Shown here: positions 21,444 through 29,962 of the stretch, piece by piece | How the letters are laid out: each line of letters begins with the position of its first letter | Position numbering within the stretch: the first letter of the stretch is position 1 | NCBI GenBank assembly: GCA_016191285.1 | Contig: JACPPA010000014.1 | Location: 62,001-126,000 of the forward strand | Source of the DNA: Gammaproteobacteria bacterium | GTDB lineage: Bacteria; Pseudomonadota; Gammaproteobacteria; Ga0077536 | DNA length: 64,000 bases | Direction: 5' to 3' | Made by a program: the position numbers and the translations under genes | Notes under the pieces: generated by a model | Told to the model about the DNA's origin: nothing | The model's input: the letters and a program-made list of their open reading frames with translations, nothing else | Database searches by the model: none

Positions 21444-23018
21444 CTAAACTTTTTGTTCCGCTAGCGGTGGTGGCGAATACTGATAAAACCAGGTCTCGGT
21501 CAGCGGCGCACCGTCTAATGCGAGAGTGAGTTTTAGATTAATTGGTTCCACGCGATCATCAGGTCGCAAGTCAAAGATCACACGGTAGCCACGCAGCGGC
21601 GACAGCGGCCGCGCGGAGGGAATTTCGATTTTGCCGCGCGCGGTCTCGAGGTTTATTTCGACTTTGGCCTCGGCGGCGAGTAGCGGCAAACTGCCACCGA
21701 CGAAATCAACGGCGAAACGCCACGAGAAATAGTCGCGTTTATGTCCCACCACGCCACCCAATCCGGTGCGGGTCGCGACGACCATCGCTAACGGCGGCGT
21801 CACCGGTGGCGACCGTCCCCAATGCAACCGATACGCGAATAGCAATTCATCGCCGGCCCGCGGCTGGCGTTCGGGATACCAAAACGCCACGATGTTGTCG
21901 AAAGTCTCGTTCGGCGCTGCTAGTTCAACCAGCGTCACGGCGCCGCGACCCCAGTTACCTTTGGTCTCGACCCACACACTGGGCCGCTTCTCATAAAACA
22001 CCGCATCGTCTTGATAGTGATCGAAATTACGGTCGCGCTGTAGAAGGCCAAACCCGCGCGGGTTCTCGTCATTGTATTGGTTGAAACGCAGACCCCGTGG
22101 ATTCTCCAACGGCCGCCAAATCCATTCACCGTGCCCGGTCCACATCGCGAGTCCATCCGAGTCGTGAATTTCGGGACGAATATCGTTGGCGAGACGGCGA
22201 TCGTTTTCGCCGGTTTGATACATGCTGGTCAGCGGCGCGACGCCAAGACGCTCGATGGTTTGGCGCGGATAGAGTGCGGCATCGACTTCCATCATCAGCG
22301 TTGCGCCAGGCGTCACAAGGAATCGATACGCGCCAGCGCAACTCGGAGAATCCAGTAACGCATGGATCGCAACCGTCGTCGCGCCGGGCACGGGTCGCTC
22401 GAACCAGAAATGCGTAAATACCGGAAATTCTTCGGGCCGCTCCATGCCAGTATCGATCGCGAGGCCGCGCGCGGACATGCCGTATTGTTTATCCGCACCC
22501 ACCGCGCGGAAGTAACTCGCACCGAGAAAGGCCGCGACATCGATGCTTGGATTGAGGTGATCGACTATTCTAAAACCGGCGAATCCCAGATCCGTGTCGG
22601 TGTTTATATGGGTGAGGCCGCTCGCGCGCAGATCAAAATACTCGGGATGGTAGGTGATCGGTTGCGCGCGCCCGTCCACTACTTCGAATAAATGGACCGC
22701 GCGATTGAACAAGAATCCGAGATGAAAAAAACGCATTTCCACACCGCGTTGTTCGCCATGCCAGAGCGCGTGCTGATCGCGAAAGCGAATGGATTGATAA
22801 TGGTTGTAATCGAGCGCGGCCAGTGACGGCGGTAACGTGGTTGGCGTCGCGACGTAGGGTTGCGCGGCGAGTGTATGCGCATAGCCTTTAAGCCAGGCGT
22901 AGTCGAAAGGTTCTGTAGCGCCCACCGTGGCGCCGTGCCGCGAGTCCGCGCTTACCGTGCGTTCCACGGCGCTCGTGGCGAGCGCCAAGATGAATTTCAA
23001 TAGTTCACGACGTAGCAT
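21444..23018 (-). CDS. Periplasmic glucan biosynthesis protein, OpgD/OpgG family
   Basis: I choose the ATG at 23018 (MLRRELLKFILALATSAVE, 524 residues). The twin-arginine stretch RRELLK points to Tat export, as known for OpgD rather than Sec-exported OpgG. The mature protein has OpgG-family segments FDYAWLKGYAHTLA, LDYNHYQSIRFR, FFHLGFLF, GASYFRAVGADKQYGMSARG, GEWIWRPLENP and RDRNFDHYQDDAVFYEKRPS. The family shapes osmoregulated periplasmic glucans. The gene stands alone between the mdt operon and a divergent DUF2237 gene, with no opgH in the window. Confidence 0.88.
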   Translation of the reverse strand: MLRRELLKFILALATSAVERTVSADSRHGATVGATEPFDYAWLKGYAHTLAAQPYVATPTTLPPSLAALDYNHYQSIRFRDQHALWHGEQRGVEMRFFHLGFLFNRAVHLFEVVDGRAQPITYHPEYFDLRASGLTHINTDTDLGFAGFRIVDHLNPSIDVAAFLGASYFRAVGADKQYGMSARGLAIDTGMERPEEFPVFTHFWFERPVPGATTVAIHALLDSPSCAGAYRFLVTPGATLMMEVDAALYPRQTIERLGVAPLTSMYQTGENDRRLANDIRPEIHDSDGLAMWTGHGEWIWRPLENPRGLRFNQYNDENPRGFGLLQRDRNFDHYQDDAVFYEKRPSVWVETKGNWGRGAVTLVELAAPNETFDNIVAFWYPERQPRAGDELLFAYRLHWGRSPPVTPPLAMVVATRTGLGGVVGHKRDYFSWRFAVDFVGGSLPLLAAEAKVEINLETARGKIEIPSARPLSPLRGYRVIFDLRPDDRVEPINLKLTLALDGAPLTETWFYQYSPPPLAEQKV

Positions 23019-23242
23019 GATTCCGGATCCCGCTGGCGTTTCTAAAGTCCGAGGCGCGCGTGATTCTCGATGCTCGCCCGGCAATTGTCGATGGCCGTTC
23101 GCGATCGGCACAGGCGCATTGCTTGACAGTACCCGGGCCGCGGTGGAAAGTCCGCGCTCGCGACAAATGGCCAAGGCCTGGGCATTGCTCGCGCGCCTTC
23201 GCTACTATCAGGCAAGTTGCAGGTAACCAGGAAACGCGCGTT

Positions 23243-23629
23243 ATGACTGAACAGCAAGAACAGCCGGAATTAAATGTATTGGGCGAGCCTTTGGTGCCTT
23301 GCGCATTGGATCCCATCACCGGCTTTTATCGCGACGGCTCCTGTCGCACGTGTGAAGAAGATACCGGCAGTCACACGGTGTGCGTGGAACTTACCGCGGA
23401 ATTCCTGTCCTTCTCGCGCGCCGCCGGTAACGATCTCTCGACCCCGCACCCCGAATTCGGCTTTCCTGGATTACGACCGGGCGATCGCTGGTGCCTGTGC
23501 GCGCCGCGCTGGCAGGAGGCGTATGAGGCCGGCGCCGCGCCACGCGTCTTTTTGTTGGGCACGCATGCCGGCGCCTTGGCGCATGTCGATCTCGCGAGCT
23601 TGAAAGAATTTGCGCGGGATTTATCTTGA
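23243..23629 (+). CDS. DUF2237 family protein
   Basis: This 128-residue cytoplasmic protein starts at 23243 (MTEQQEQPELNVLGEPLVPC). The pattern LNVLGEPLxPCxxDPxTGFYRDGxCxT, then EDxGxHTVCVxLTxEFLxFSRxxGNDLSTPxPE..FPGLxPGDRWCLCAxRW, is that of DUF2237. Conserved cysteines and an Asp-Arg-Trp motif are visible, but no biochemical role is established as far as I know. It is convergent with the toxin remnant to its right. Confidence 0.88.
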   Translation: MTEQQEQPELNVLGEPLVPCALDPITGFYRDGSCRTCEEDTGSHTVCVELTAEFLSFSRAAGNDLSTPHPEFGFPGLRPGDRWCLCAPRWQEAYEAGAAPRVFLLGTHAGALAHVDLASLKEFARDLS

Positions 23630-23643
23630 CGCGCGACTGTCCG

Positions 23644-24110
23644 TTAAAAACGAAACGACCAGGTTTCGCGATCGAGATACCGCTGCCAGACCACCCGATC
23701 CGGCGGCACCAGCAACAAACTCCACGTCTGTTGTTGATTGCGATACGCGTCGCCTGGTTTAAACACGTTCGGCGTTAATAGCGCCAGACAAATCCCGCCA
23801 CCGCGGCGTGCGGATTCATAACGGATAACCTCGATTTCGGCGATGCGCGCCGTCGAAAGCGCGAGCCACCGGCCGGCGGCGGATACCGAAACGGCGTCGA
23901 TAACAACCAGTGAAGTCCGGCGGTCGCTTTGGGGGCTGGTGGTTTGGCGGCGTCTAGCATTTCTTCCAATAATGCTTGGTCGGCCAGTCGGCCCTGCACC
24001 AGCGCCATGGTCGCGATTTGGTGCTGCGCCTCCACAGCGCGCCAACCACGCCCCGCCCAGGCGCGCTTCTCAGACGCGAGCGCGGTAGGCGTCCAGGTAT
24101 TCGCAGACAT
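23644..24110 (-). pseudogene. RES-domain toxin remnant (internal deletion and frameshift)
   Basis: The N-terminal half reads in one frame to about 23850: GRGWRAVEAQHQIATM, then LHWLLSTPFRYPPPAGGSRF, the typical RES opening. The C-terminal half is in a different frame: EIEVIRYESARRGGGICLAL, then QTWSLLLVPPDRVVWQR and ETWSF, the typical RES ending. In intact members of this subfamily about 70-80 residues lie between these segments, including the catalytic Tyr/Glu/Arg region that begins near a xYGA motif. That core is missing here. The gene overlaps the end of the antitoxin gene upstream, as in functional operons. The product would be an inactive NAD+-degrading toxin. Confidence 0.75.
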
Positions 24111-24444
24111 GGATCAGTCCATCGATCCGTTTGATGATTTCGAGGGGTGCGCGATTATCAAAATCGCGGTTAGCCGACCCTAACCACACGCGGGCTAGCG
24201 CATCGTCGCCGCCGACCATCGACGCCAATGAGCGATAAAGCCGCACCAGGTGCGCACCGAGTTCCCAGGTTTTGCCCGGCTCCGGCAGTGCGTAATGGCC
24301 CCGCATCAGGCGCGACACGGTGGGTTGGCTGGTGCCGATAATTTCTTTTAAATCCGACGCCTTAAGCGCCAAACGGCGCGCGGCCTCGGCCACCGCCTGG
24401 GTTAATACCCGCGAACGATCTGACGTATTAAGCGTTTGCGGCAT
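24070..24444 (-). CDS. Xre/MbcA/ParS-type antitoxin (DUF2384)
   Basis: This 124-residue protein has an N-terminal helix-turn-helix (LALKASDLKEIIGTSQPTVSR, about residues 25-46). The C-terminal DUF2384 domain shows VWLGSANRDFDNRAPLEIIK and VCEYLDAY, a pattern that normally occludes the RES toxin's active site. The partner toxin gene directly downstream is broken, so the antitoxin is an orphan. An IS1182-like element begins 36 bp upstream of the start codon and probably separates the gene from its original promoter and operator. Confidence 0.85.
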   Translation of the reverse strand: MPQTLNTSDRSRVLTQAVAEAARRLALKASDLKEIIGTSQPTVSRLMRGHYALPEPGKTWELGAHLVRLYRSLASMVGGDDALARVWLGSANRDFDNRAPLEIIKRIDGLIHVCEYLDAYRARV

Positions 24445-24480
24445 TATCGTTAGTCCTGGTCATCGGGCGATGAATTCATT

Positions 24481-26051
24481 CTAGCAGTCCGTCGGACTTA
24501 GGTTGAGATTCGAGCCTGTAACGCGTGTTCTGAGCTTATAGATCACAGATAGAGTGTTCATGCTCGGGATCGCTGCGTGCAAATGCCGGTGAAAAAATGT
24601 CGCGCAGCGGTTTAGCCGCTCCGCAGCACCGCCATCCGGCGGATGTTCCATGCCATCGTGACCAACGACCACTCCCCGCGCACCGCCGCCAACCCACGCA
24701 GCAGAAATTGCCGGAACCGCATCACCGCTTTGATGATGCCGAACACCGGCTCCACGGTCTGTTTGCGCAGCCCATACCGTGCACGCCCGGCACGGGTCTT
24801 CAGTTCGTGCTGCATCCGCTGCACCGCGTCGGCCTCATCGGCCAACGGCGCGGGCGCGGTAAATCGTTCTTGCCACGGCAGGTGATGGGACTCACGCCCG
24901 GCCGCCAACAGCGGCGTGATATCCGCTTCGATACAGGTCGTGACGTTGGCGGCGCTGAAATAGCCGTTGGCGGCGAGCACGGTGTCGACCACACCGATGT
25001 CCGCGGGCAACGCCGCGAGCACCTTGACCATCGGCGCGACCTGCTGCTTATCGTTCGCGGCCTGCGTCAAGGTGGTGGCCAACACCAGCATCGTATTCAC
25101 ATCCACGGCGGCTTGCGCATTGTAGCTCTGCGCAAAAGCGCCGCCCGCAGCGGGCATGATGCGCGAGTCCGGATCGGTGAGGTTGAGTTGGTCGTCGGCG
25201 CGCGGACCGGCGTTGGGCGGTGCCGGAGGTTTGCCCCGCGGTTTCTTGCCGGTGTCTTTCTCCTGGTCGGCGCGCGCCTTCAGCTTCGCCGCATACTCGG
25301 CCTGCTCGACGGCAAAGCGCGCCGCCGCTCGCGCCTCAAGCTCGGCCTTCGCTTCTTGGATCGCTTGCCGCCGGACTTCGCGCCGCACCAACTCCTCGGG
25401 AAGGTTCAACCCCTCGGGCAACGGCTCGAGATCGGCGCGCTCGGCGTGCGCCAGCAGCTCTTTCACCTCCGCCTGCAACTGCGCCTCGATCTTCTGCGCA
25501 TGCGCGTAGGATAGTGCGCTGTGGCGCGAGGCATTGGCGTGGAGCTTGGTCCCGTCCAACGCGATCGTCCCGAGCTTCAGCAGCTTCATCTGCTTGGCGA
25601 TGCTCAGAACCTCGACGAACAGGCGCTCGACTTCCGCCACGAACCGCTTACGGAACGCGCACAGCGTGTCGTGATCGGGATGGGTATTGGCGGCGATGAA
25701 ACGGAATGCCAGCGAGTCATGGGTCGCTTGCTCGAGGCGCCGACTGCCGAAGGTGCCGGTGGCGTAGCCGTAGCTCAGCAGCGCCAGCAACACCGCCGGG
25801 TGATACGCCGCCGAGCCGGCACCGCGATACTGGCGGGTCAGCGCCGACAGGTCCAACTGTTCAACGGTGTCCACGACAAAGCGCGCCAGATGCTCCTTGG
25901 GCAGCCAATCAGCTACCGACGGTGGCAGCAGATACGGCGTATCGCGATCACATTGACGGAAGTGGCTCATCAGTTTGCGCTCTTCAAGACGTTTGTCGAT
26001 CTGATCGGCTCACGCATGAAAAGTTCCGCTTTAAGTCCGACAGGCTCCTAG
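24481..26051 (-). mobile_element. IS1182-like insertion sequence, about 1.57 kb
   Basis: Imperfect terminal inverted repeats share GTCGGACTTA: left end about 24485-24500, right end (reverse complement) about 26032-26047. CTAG occurs at both outer boundaries (24481-24484 and 26048-26051), either as a 4-bp target duplication or as part of the ends. With CTAG included, 17 of 20 terminal bases match. One transposase gene fills the element. The insertion splits a palindrome immediately upstream of the antitoxin gene. Confidence 0.8.
24612..25970 (-). CDS. IS1182-family DDE transposase, second catalytic Asp apparently lost
   Basis: This 452-residue protein opens MSHFRQCDRDTPYLLPPSVA and DWLPKEHLARFVVD, typical of IS1182-family transposases. 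A DUF772-like N-terminal domain is followed by a DDE domain: first Asp at 139 (IALDGTKLHANAS), Glu at 407 (QTVEPVFGIIK), and an Ala/Glu/Arg-rich coiled insertion at about 155-255. The family motif LxDxGYFS, which carries the second Asp, reads VLAANGYFS here, with Ala334 at the Asp position. One GAC-to-GCC change would explain it. The frame is otherwise full length, so loss of activity would be recent. Confidence 0.9.
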   Translation of the reverse strand: MSHFRQCDRDTPYLLPPSVADWLPKEHLARFVVDTVEQLDLSALTRQYRGAGSAAYHPAVLLALLSYGYATGTFGSRRLEQATHDSLAFRFIAANTHPDHDTLCAFRKRFVAEVERLFVEVLSIAKQMKLLKLGTIALDGTKLHANASRHSALSYAHAQKIEAQLQAEVKELLAHAERADLEPLPEGLNLPEELVRREVRRQAIQEAKAELEARAAARFAVEQAEYAAKLKARADQEKDTGKKPRGKPPAPPNAGPRADDQLNLTDPDSRIMPAAGGAFAQSYNAQAAVDVNTMLVLATTLTQAANDKQQVAPMVKVLAALPADIGVVDTVLAANGYFSAANVTTCIEADITPLLAAGRESHHLPWQERFTAPAPLADEADAVQRMQHELKTRAGRARYGLRKQTVEPVFGIIKAVMRFRQFLLRGLAAVRGEWSLVTMAWNIRRMAVLRSG

Positions 26052-26089
26052 TGACTTAATTCATCGATATATACCTTCAGGAATTATTT

Positions 26090-26974
26090 TTAATGTGCCG
26101 GACCGCTGGCTGAGCTGTCCATGAGCGCCATTCGAATTTTTCGTAGCCAAGCCTTCAACGCTCGCGCGTTATCTGGCCCAATCCGGAGCAACACTTTCCG
26201 ACCGGGCGACAAGCTTTCGAGCGCCGGATCGGCGTAAACATAAAGCACCTTCGGCTGCTCGAGCTTAATCGGCATTGCCGCGTCGTCCGTGGCTAATAAG
26301 TGGTCGAGCACCGCAATCAAGCGCGGGTTAAAGCGTTTACCCGGATAACCTAGTTCGACATAGGCCTGCTGAAATAACGGATAGAACCGGCGATAAATCT
26401 GCACGGCGCGCGCCGGCTCAATCCGCGTGACAAATTCGACGAACGCGTGATAGCGCACGTAATTTGCAACATCGAGCAGCGGCGCCTCAGCGTCGGCGGT
26501 GGTCGCAAATGCGCCGGCAATGGGTTTTACGAGTCGATTGCGCACGGCCACTTTCCCGCCGGGCAAATTGTCGAGCGTCACCACCAGTTTGCGAATGACA
26601 TGATCGAGTTCGACGAACTGTGCGACGCCGGTGGCTCCCGCCGCCACCACTATCGCCGCGGAAATCGCCTCGTCGCTGCCATCGAGCGACGGCAACGGTT
26701 CGGTGGGTGGGGTTGGTTCGGATGGCTCTAATGGCCCTGCCTCGAGCGCCGATTCGGCCTCAGACGCCGGGTTTGCAGTGGGCGCTCCGCCGTCTGGGTT
26801 CGCGACGGTCGGGGCTTGCTCTGGCGTTACCGCCTGTGTCACCTCGTGCGGAGTGGTCTGCGGCTGATCATGTCCGAGCCACAGAGAAGTGAGATATCCG
26901 CCAACACCGAGGAGTGCCATCACCGTGAAGATTTTGAAAAGGTCACGCATCGTAAGCGGATCGGCATTCGTCAA
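26090..26974 (-). CDS. DUF3014 protein, membrane-anchored
   Basis: This 294-residue protein has one N-terminal membrane helix (FKIFTVMALLGVGGYLTSLWL, about residues 13-33). A Pro/Glu/Ala-rich linker runs to about residue 95. The C-terminal domain is DUF3014-like: FVELDHVIRKLVVTLDNLPGG, IYRRFYPLFQQAYVELGYPG, LIAVLDHLLATDD, and LEQPKVLYVYADPALESLSP. I know no function for the family; topology suggests a periplasmic domain. An alternative start is the Met at 26950. It follows the next gene (26995-27549) with a 20-bp gap on the same strand, so the two are probably one transcript. Confidence 0.8.
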   Translation of the reverse strand: MTNADPLTMRDLFKIFTVMALLGVGGYLTSLWLGHDQPQTTPHEVTQAVTPEQAPTVANPDGGAPTANPASEAESALEAGPLEPSEPTPPTEPLPSLDGSDEAISAAIVVAAGATGVAQFVELDHVIRKLVVTLDNLPGGKVAVRNRLVKPIAGAFATTADAEAPLLDVANYVRYHAFVEFVTRIEPARAVQIYRRFYPLFQQAYVELGYPGKRFNPRLIAVLDHLLATDDAAMPIKLEQPKVLYVYADPALESLSPGRKVLLRIGPDNARALKAWLRKIRMALMDSSASGPAH

Positions 26975-26994
26975 TTAGCGGCGCGAAGGTCGGC

Positions 26995-27549
26995 TTATCG
27001 CTCGGCCAAGGCCAGGGTACCGGTATCGATTTTCGCTGGGACCACCAGCGCTGGCTCGGTGAGTAAGGTCCCCGGCGGCGCGAGATTTAAGTGCGACAAA
27101 TCAAATTTCGGCGGCGTAATGACGGGCGGCTCAACTAACGCCACGCCAACCTCGGCAAGACTTAAATTCGCGGTATCAAATTCCCGTGCGCGCACGACGA
27201 CGGGTTCCACTAACAACACGCCCGGCGCGGCAATGGTCAGCGGTGGCGCCACTGGTGGTGGCCGGGATGGTTCCGCCACGCTGCGCGGCGCGGTGACGGG
27301 TTCGGGCGCTAGCGGTTGCTGTGGCGCCAACTCGGTTTCAGCGCCGGCCTTGGCGAGCGCCGCTTGGTAATTTCGACCGGCGGCCGCATCGACGCCTTTC
27401 TTAAGGACCACGCGGTGGCCGCCGAATAGCCCTTCGATACGCGCGGCATCGATTTTAAAAAGTTGCGCCAGGTTTGCGCGGACCTCCGCCGGATCCCTGC
27501 CTGCTCCGATCCGGCCTTGAAACACGACATCGAAAAGCGGCTCGGCCAT
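26995..27549 (-). CDS. Uncharacterised protein with C-terminal repeats
   Basis: This protein has 184 residues. The first 75 (FDVVFQGRIGAGRDPAEVRA, LFKIDAARIEGLFGG, VVLKKGVDAAAGRNYQAALA, KAGAE) look like the small domain often found at the N-terminus of proteobacterial membrane proteins of unknown function. A Pro-rich linker follows. Three imperfect repeats of about 25-28 residues then end the protein, each of the form (L/V)xEPxVVxxxxFDTxxLxLA. Cotranscription with the DUF3014 gene suggests a shared envelope role. No signal peptide is visible. Confidence 0.65.
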   Translation of the reverse strand: MAEPLFDVVFQGRIGAGRDPAEVRANLAQLFKIDAARIEGLFGGHRVVLKKGVDAAAGRNYQAALAKAGAETELAPQQPLAPEPVTAPRSVAEPSRPPPVAPPLTIAAPGVLLVEPVVVRAREFDTANLSLAEVGVALVEPPVITPPKFDLSHLNLAPPGTLLTEPALVVPAKIDTGTLALAER

Positions 27550-27666
27550 GGTGGCACCTGCTAGAGATTAATTGTCTTGCCGTCGATCGTAACGAAAAAC
27601 ACGCGCAAAATAGAGCGCGGCGTGCGTCGCGCCCAGCAACCTTTGACTTTAGATTGAGGCAATCCA

Positions 27667-28209
27667 GTGATTCGAGAAATTCTACGCATGGGCGATCCAC
27701 GCCTCCTTCAGATCGCTAAACCGGTGCTCAAGTTCAATACCCCTGAGCTGCGCGCCCTACTCGTGGATCTGTTCGACACCATGCATGCCGCCGATGGCGC
27801 CGGCCTCGCCGCGCCGCAGATCGGCGTGTCGTTGCGCGTGGTGATCTTTGGTTATGCGGATCTCAACGCACGCAATCCGCGATTTCCAGACGCCCCCGCG
27901 GTACCGGAGACCGTACTGATCAACCCTGTGCTGGAACCTTTGGGCGACGAACTCGAAGACGGCTGGGAGGGTTGCCTATCGGTCCCCGGTTTACGCGGCA
28001 TGGTGCCGCGCGATGCGCGCCTGCGCTACACCGGCTTCGATGCCGAAGGCGAACCGATCGACCGCACTGTCGACGGCTTTCACGCGCGCGTGGTCCAACA
28101 CGAATGCGATCATCTAGACGGCGTGCTGTATCCGATGCGCATTCGCGACTTCACGCGCTTTGGCTACACCGATGTATTGTTCCCCGGGATCCTCGCGACT
28201 GACGACTAA
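27667..28209 (+). CDS. def: Peptide deformylase
   Basis: This 180-residue enzyme starts with GTG at 27667 ([20 protein letters not shown]). All three active-site motifs are present: [10 protein letters not shown] (about residues 45-54), EGCLSVPG (about 101-108) with the metal-binding Cys, and HECDHLDG (about 144-151) with two metal-binding His and the catalytic Glu. It removes the N-formyl group from nascent proteins in the cytosol. It is divergent from the 26995-27549 gene. No fmt gene is adjacent, so this may be a secondary copy. Confidence 0.95.
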   Translation: MIREILRMGDPRLLQIAKPVLKFNTPELRALLVDLFDTMHAADGAGLAAPQIGVSLRVVIFGYADLNARNPRFPDAPAVPETVLINPVLEPLGDELEDGWEGCLSVPGLRGMVPRDARLRYTGFDAEGEPIDRTVDGFHARVVQHECDHLDGVLYPMRIRDFTRFGYTDVLFPGILATDD

Positions 28210-28229
28210 AAGCTTTGTTGAAATCTGTG

Positions 28230-28312
28230 GGAGCCGCTTTGAGCTTCGAATCTTTGTTGAAATCCATTCGCGGCTAAAGCCGCTCCCACAAAAGCCGCTC
28301 CCACAAAAGCTG
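28230..28312. repeat. REP-like palindromic units, degenerate
   Basis: Between def and the YaiI gene, a degraded unit (GTGGGAGCCGCTTTGAGC) is followed by a well-kept inverted unit (TTCGCGGCTAAAGCCGCTCC, about 28267-28286). A short tandem duplication of its end (AAAGCCGCTCCCAC) follows. The unit matches the REP cluster at 36.0-36.2 kb. Confidence 0.7.
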
Positions 28313-28320
28313 TGCCCTAC

Positions 28321-28812
28321 CTAAGGCGCGCGCCGCGCGAGCCAGCGGTCGAGTTGGGTAGCGAAGGCATGCCGATCGGCGTTGTTAAACGCGCGTGGGC
28401 CGCCGGTATCGACGCCGCCGCCGCGCAAGGTGTCCATGAAGTCGCGCATGGCGAGCAGACTCTGCACATTCGCGCGCGTGTAATGTTCACCACGTGGATT
28501 AAGCGCTTCCGCACCTTTATCGACCACCGCCGCGGCGAGTGGGATATCCGCGGTCACCACGATATCGCCCACCGCTACCGCATCCGCGATGTATTTATCC
28601 GCAGCATCGAATCCGCGTGCGACTTGCACCGTGCGGATCCACGGTGACTGTGGGACTTGCAGGGGAAGGTGCGCCACCAGAATTAATGCAACGCCGGCGC
28701 GTTCGGCCGCCCGATATAGAATTTGTTTGACGGCAACTGGGCAGGCGTCCGCATCCACCCACAGGCGTGAGGCATTAGCGCCGGGCGCGGCGCCCGGCGT
28801 TTCCTCTAACAC
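28321..28812 (-). CDS. YaiI/YqxD family protein (UPF0178, DUF188)
   Basis: This 163-residue protein has a core opening LWVDADACPVAVKQILYRAA (about residues 17-36) and later VARGFDAADKYIADAV and DIVVTADIPLAA, all characteristic of the family. The Asp cluster suggests a PIN-like metal-dependent nuclease fold, but the role is not established. It starts 6 bp after the stop of the ring-cleavage dioxygenase gene and is probably on the same transcript. Confidence 0.9.
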   Translation of the reverse strand: MLEETPGAAPGANASRLWVDADACPVAVKQILYRAAERAGVALILVAHLPLQVPQSPWIRTVQVARGFDAADKYIADAVAVGDIVVTADIPLAAAVVDKGAEALNPRGEHYTRANVQSLLAMRDFMDTLRGGGVDTGGPRAFNNADRHAFATQLDRWLARRAP

Positions 28813-28818
28813 GCGAGA

Positions 28819-29784
28819 TTAATCGCGCAACACACCAAGTTGCGCGACCAGCTCGGCTCTATTGGCCCTAAATTGCGGCGAGACAATGACTTCATGGCCA
28901 AGGCTCTCGAGGGGTTCATCGCAGGCAAAACTCGGTTTATGCGAGACGGTGGCTTCGAACAGCGCGCCGCTTGGGGTACGCACATAGATCGAATCGAAGT
29001 AACCGCGATCTTTCACATCCGACGTATCGGTAAACCCCATGCCTTCCAAAAATCCCTTGATGGCCGTTTGTTCAGCGTGGGTGTCGACCTGAAACGCCAT
29101 GTGATGCACGGCGCCTTCGCCCAGGGTCCAGCTGCCGGGTTTTAGCTCTGGCTCGACGACAAAATCGATGTACGACCCGCTACCGCCTGCGCCTTGCGCA
29201 TAGCGCAGGTAATTACGGTCCTCGGCAATGCGCCGCGCACCCCAGCCGCGCTGCATGAACTCATCCATGGCCTCCATGTCGCGGACCGACACACAGATGG
29301 CATGCGTGCCGCGCAGCATCAAATCCGCCGGCACCGGTCCCTTGGAGTGCGGCGCGCGCGTGTCGTCGGCGACACCGGCGATGGAGTAATCGATCCCGCA
29401 GGGATGTTTGAAATCGAGACAGCGTTCGCCCAGGCGCTCGTCTTCGTTGACCGCAATACCCAATTTTTCCAGGCGTGCTTTCCAAAACGGCAGCGCGGAA
29501 ATCGGCGCGGACAGGCTGAAATACGTGATCTGTCCCGAGCCGCGCTTGGCCTTGGCGCCGGTGTGTTTAACCGGAAAGCTGGTCACCAGCGAACTCTCAT
29601 GGCCTACGTCGTTGCCATAATACAGATGATAAATCGGCACCTGACCGTCATACAGCAAGGTTTTTTTTACGCTCTTCAACCCGAGAATTTTGGTGTGGAA
29701 GTCGTAATCTTCCTGGGCGTCGCCAGTGCACAACGTAATGTGGTGGTGACGGCTTAGTGCAGCGCCGGGTAAAGCAGTGGCCAT
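28819..29784 (-). CDS. Extradiol ring-cleavage dioxygenase of the LinE/PcpA type (VOC fold)
   Basis: The ATG at 29784 has GGAGG 7 nt upstream, giving 321 residues, the length of LinE. The protein has tandem vicinal-oxygen-chelate modules. Fe(II) ligand candidates are the His in SRHHHITL (residues 13-15), a His in GAVHHMAF (227-228) and Glu277 in GALFEATV. PcpA is known to use His11, His227 and Glu276, so the spacing agrees. Enzymes of this type open hydroquinone or chlorohydroquinone rings (MhqO is related). It stands head to head with an unrelated hydroquinone dioxygenase, which supports a para-diphenol substrate. Confidence 0.85.
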   Translation of the reverse strand: MATALPGAALSRHHHITLCTGDAQEDYDFHTKILGLKSVKKTLLYDGQVPIYHLYYGNDVGHESSLVTSFPVKHTGAKAKRGSGQITYFSLSAPISALPFWKARLEKLGIAVNEDERLGERCLDFKHPCGIDYSIAGVADDTRAPHSKGPVPADLMLRGTHAICVSVRDMEAMDEFMQRGWGARRIAEDRNYLRYAQGAGGSGSYIDFVVEPELKPGSWTLGEGAVHHMAFQVDTHAEQTAIKGFLEGMGFTDTSDVKDRGYFDSIYVRTPSGALFEATVSHKPSFACDEPLESLGHEVIVSPQFRANRAELVAQLGVLRD

Positions 29785-29877
29785 ACGAAACCTCCAGTGG
29801 ACATCACGAAAAGAACAGGGCCGTGACCGTACCACAGGCTGGCGCCATAGCCTACGGTTCGGCCACCGCCTGCATGC

Positions 29878-29896
29878 ACCCTGTGTAAGACAGGGT
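29878..29896. promoter_or_regulatory. Perfect dyad in the divergent dioxygenase promoter region
   Basis: ACCCTGT-N5-ACAGGGT lies between the two divergent ring-cleavage genes, 67 bp before the rightward start at 29963. The size and position suit an operator shared by both promoters. No regulator gene is adjacent, so the ligand and protein are unknown. Confidence 0.45.
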
Positions 29897-29962
29897 CCAG
29901 GTTGCAGCCATCCATGCCAATCTGTTAAAGCTATGGCAACGGGTGAACTTAAAGGGTTAACA

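Larger units (their letters stand above)
24468..26066. repeat. Palindromic target site split by the insertion sequence
   Basis: CGATGAATT (24468-24476) lies left of the element and AATTCATCG (26058-26066) lies right of it. Without the element the two form a 9-bp inverted repeat around a short centre containing CTAG. It could be a hairpin or the operator of the antitoxin operon. Confidence 0.55.

Noticed and set aside
24597-25514. Long rightward reading frame (305 codons) across the insertion sequence
   Set aside because: It is antisense to the clear IS1182-family transposase gene, and its Arg/Gly/His-rich composition is typical of a GC-rich shadow frame.
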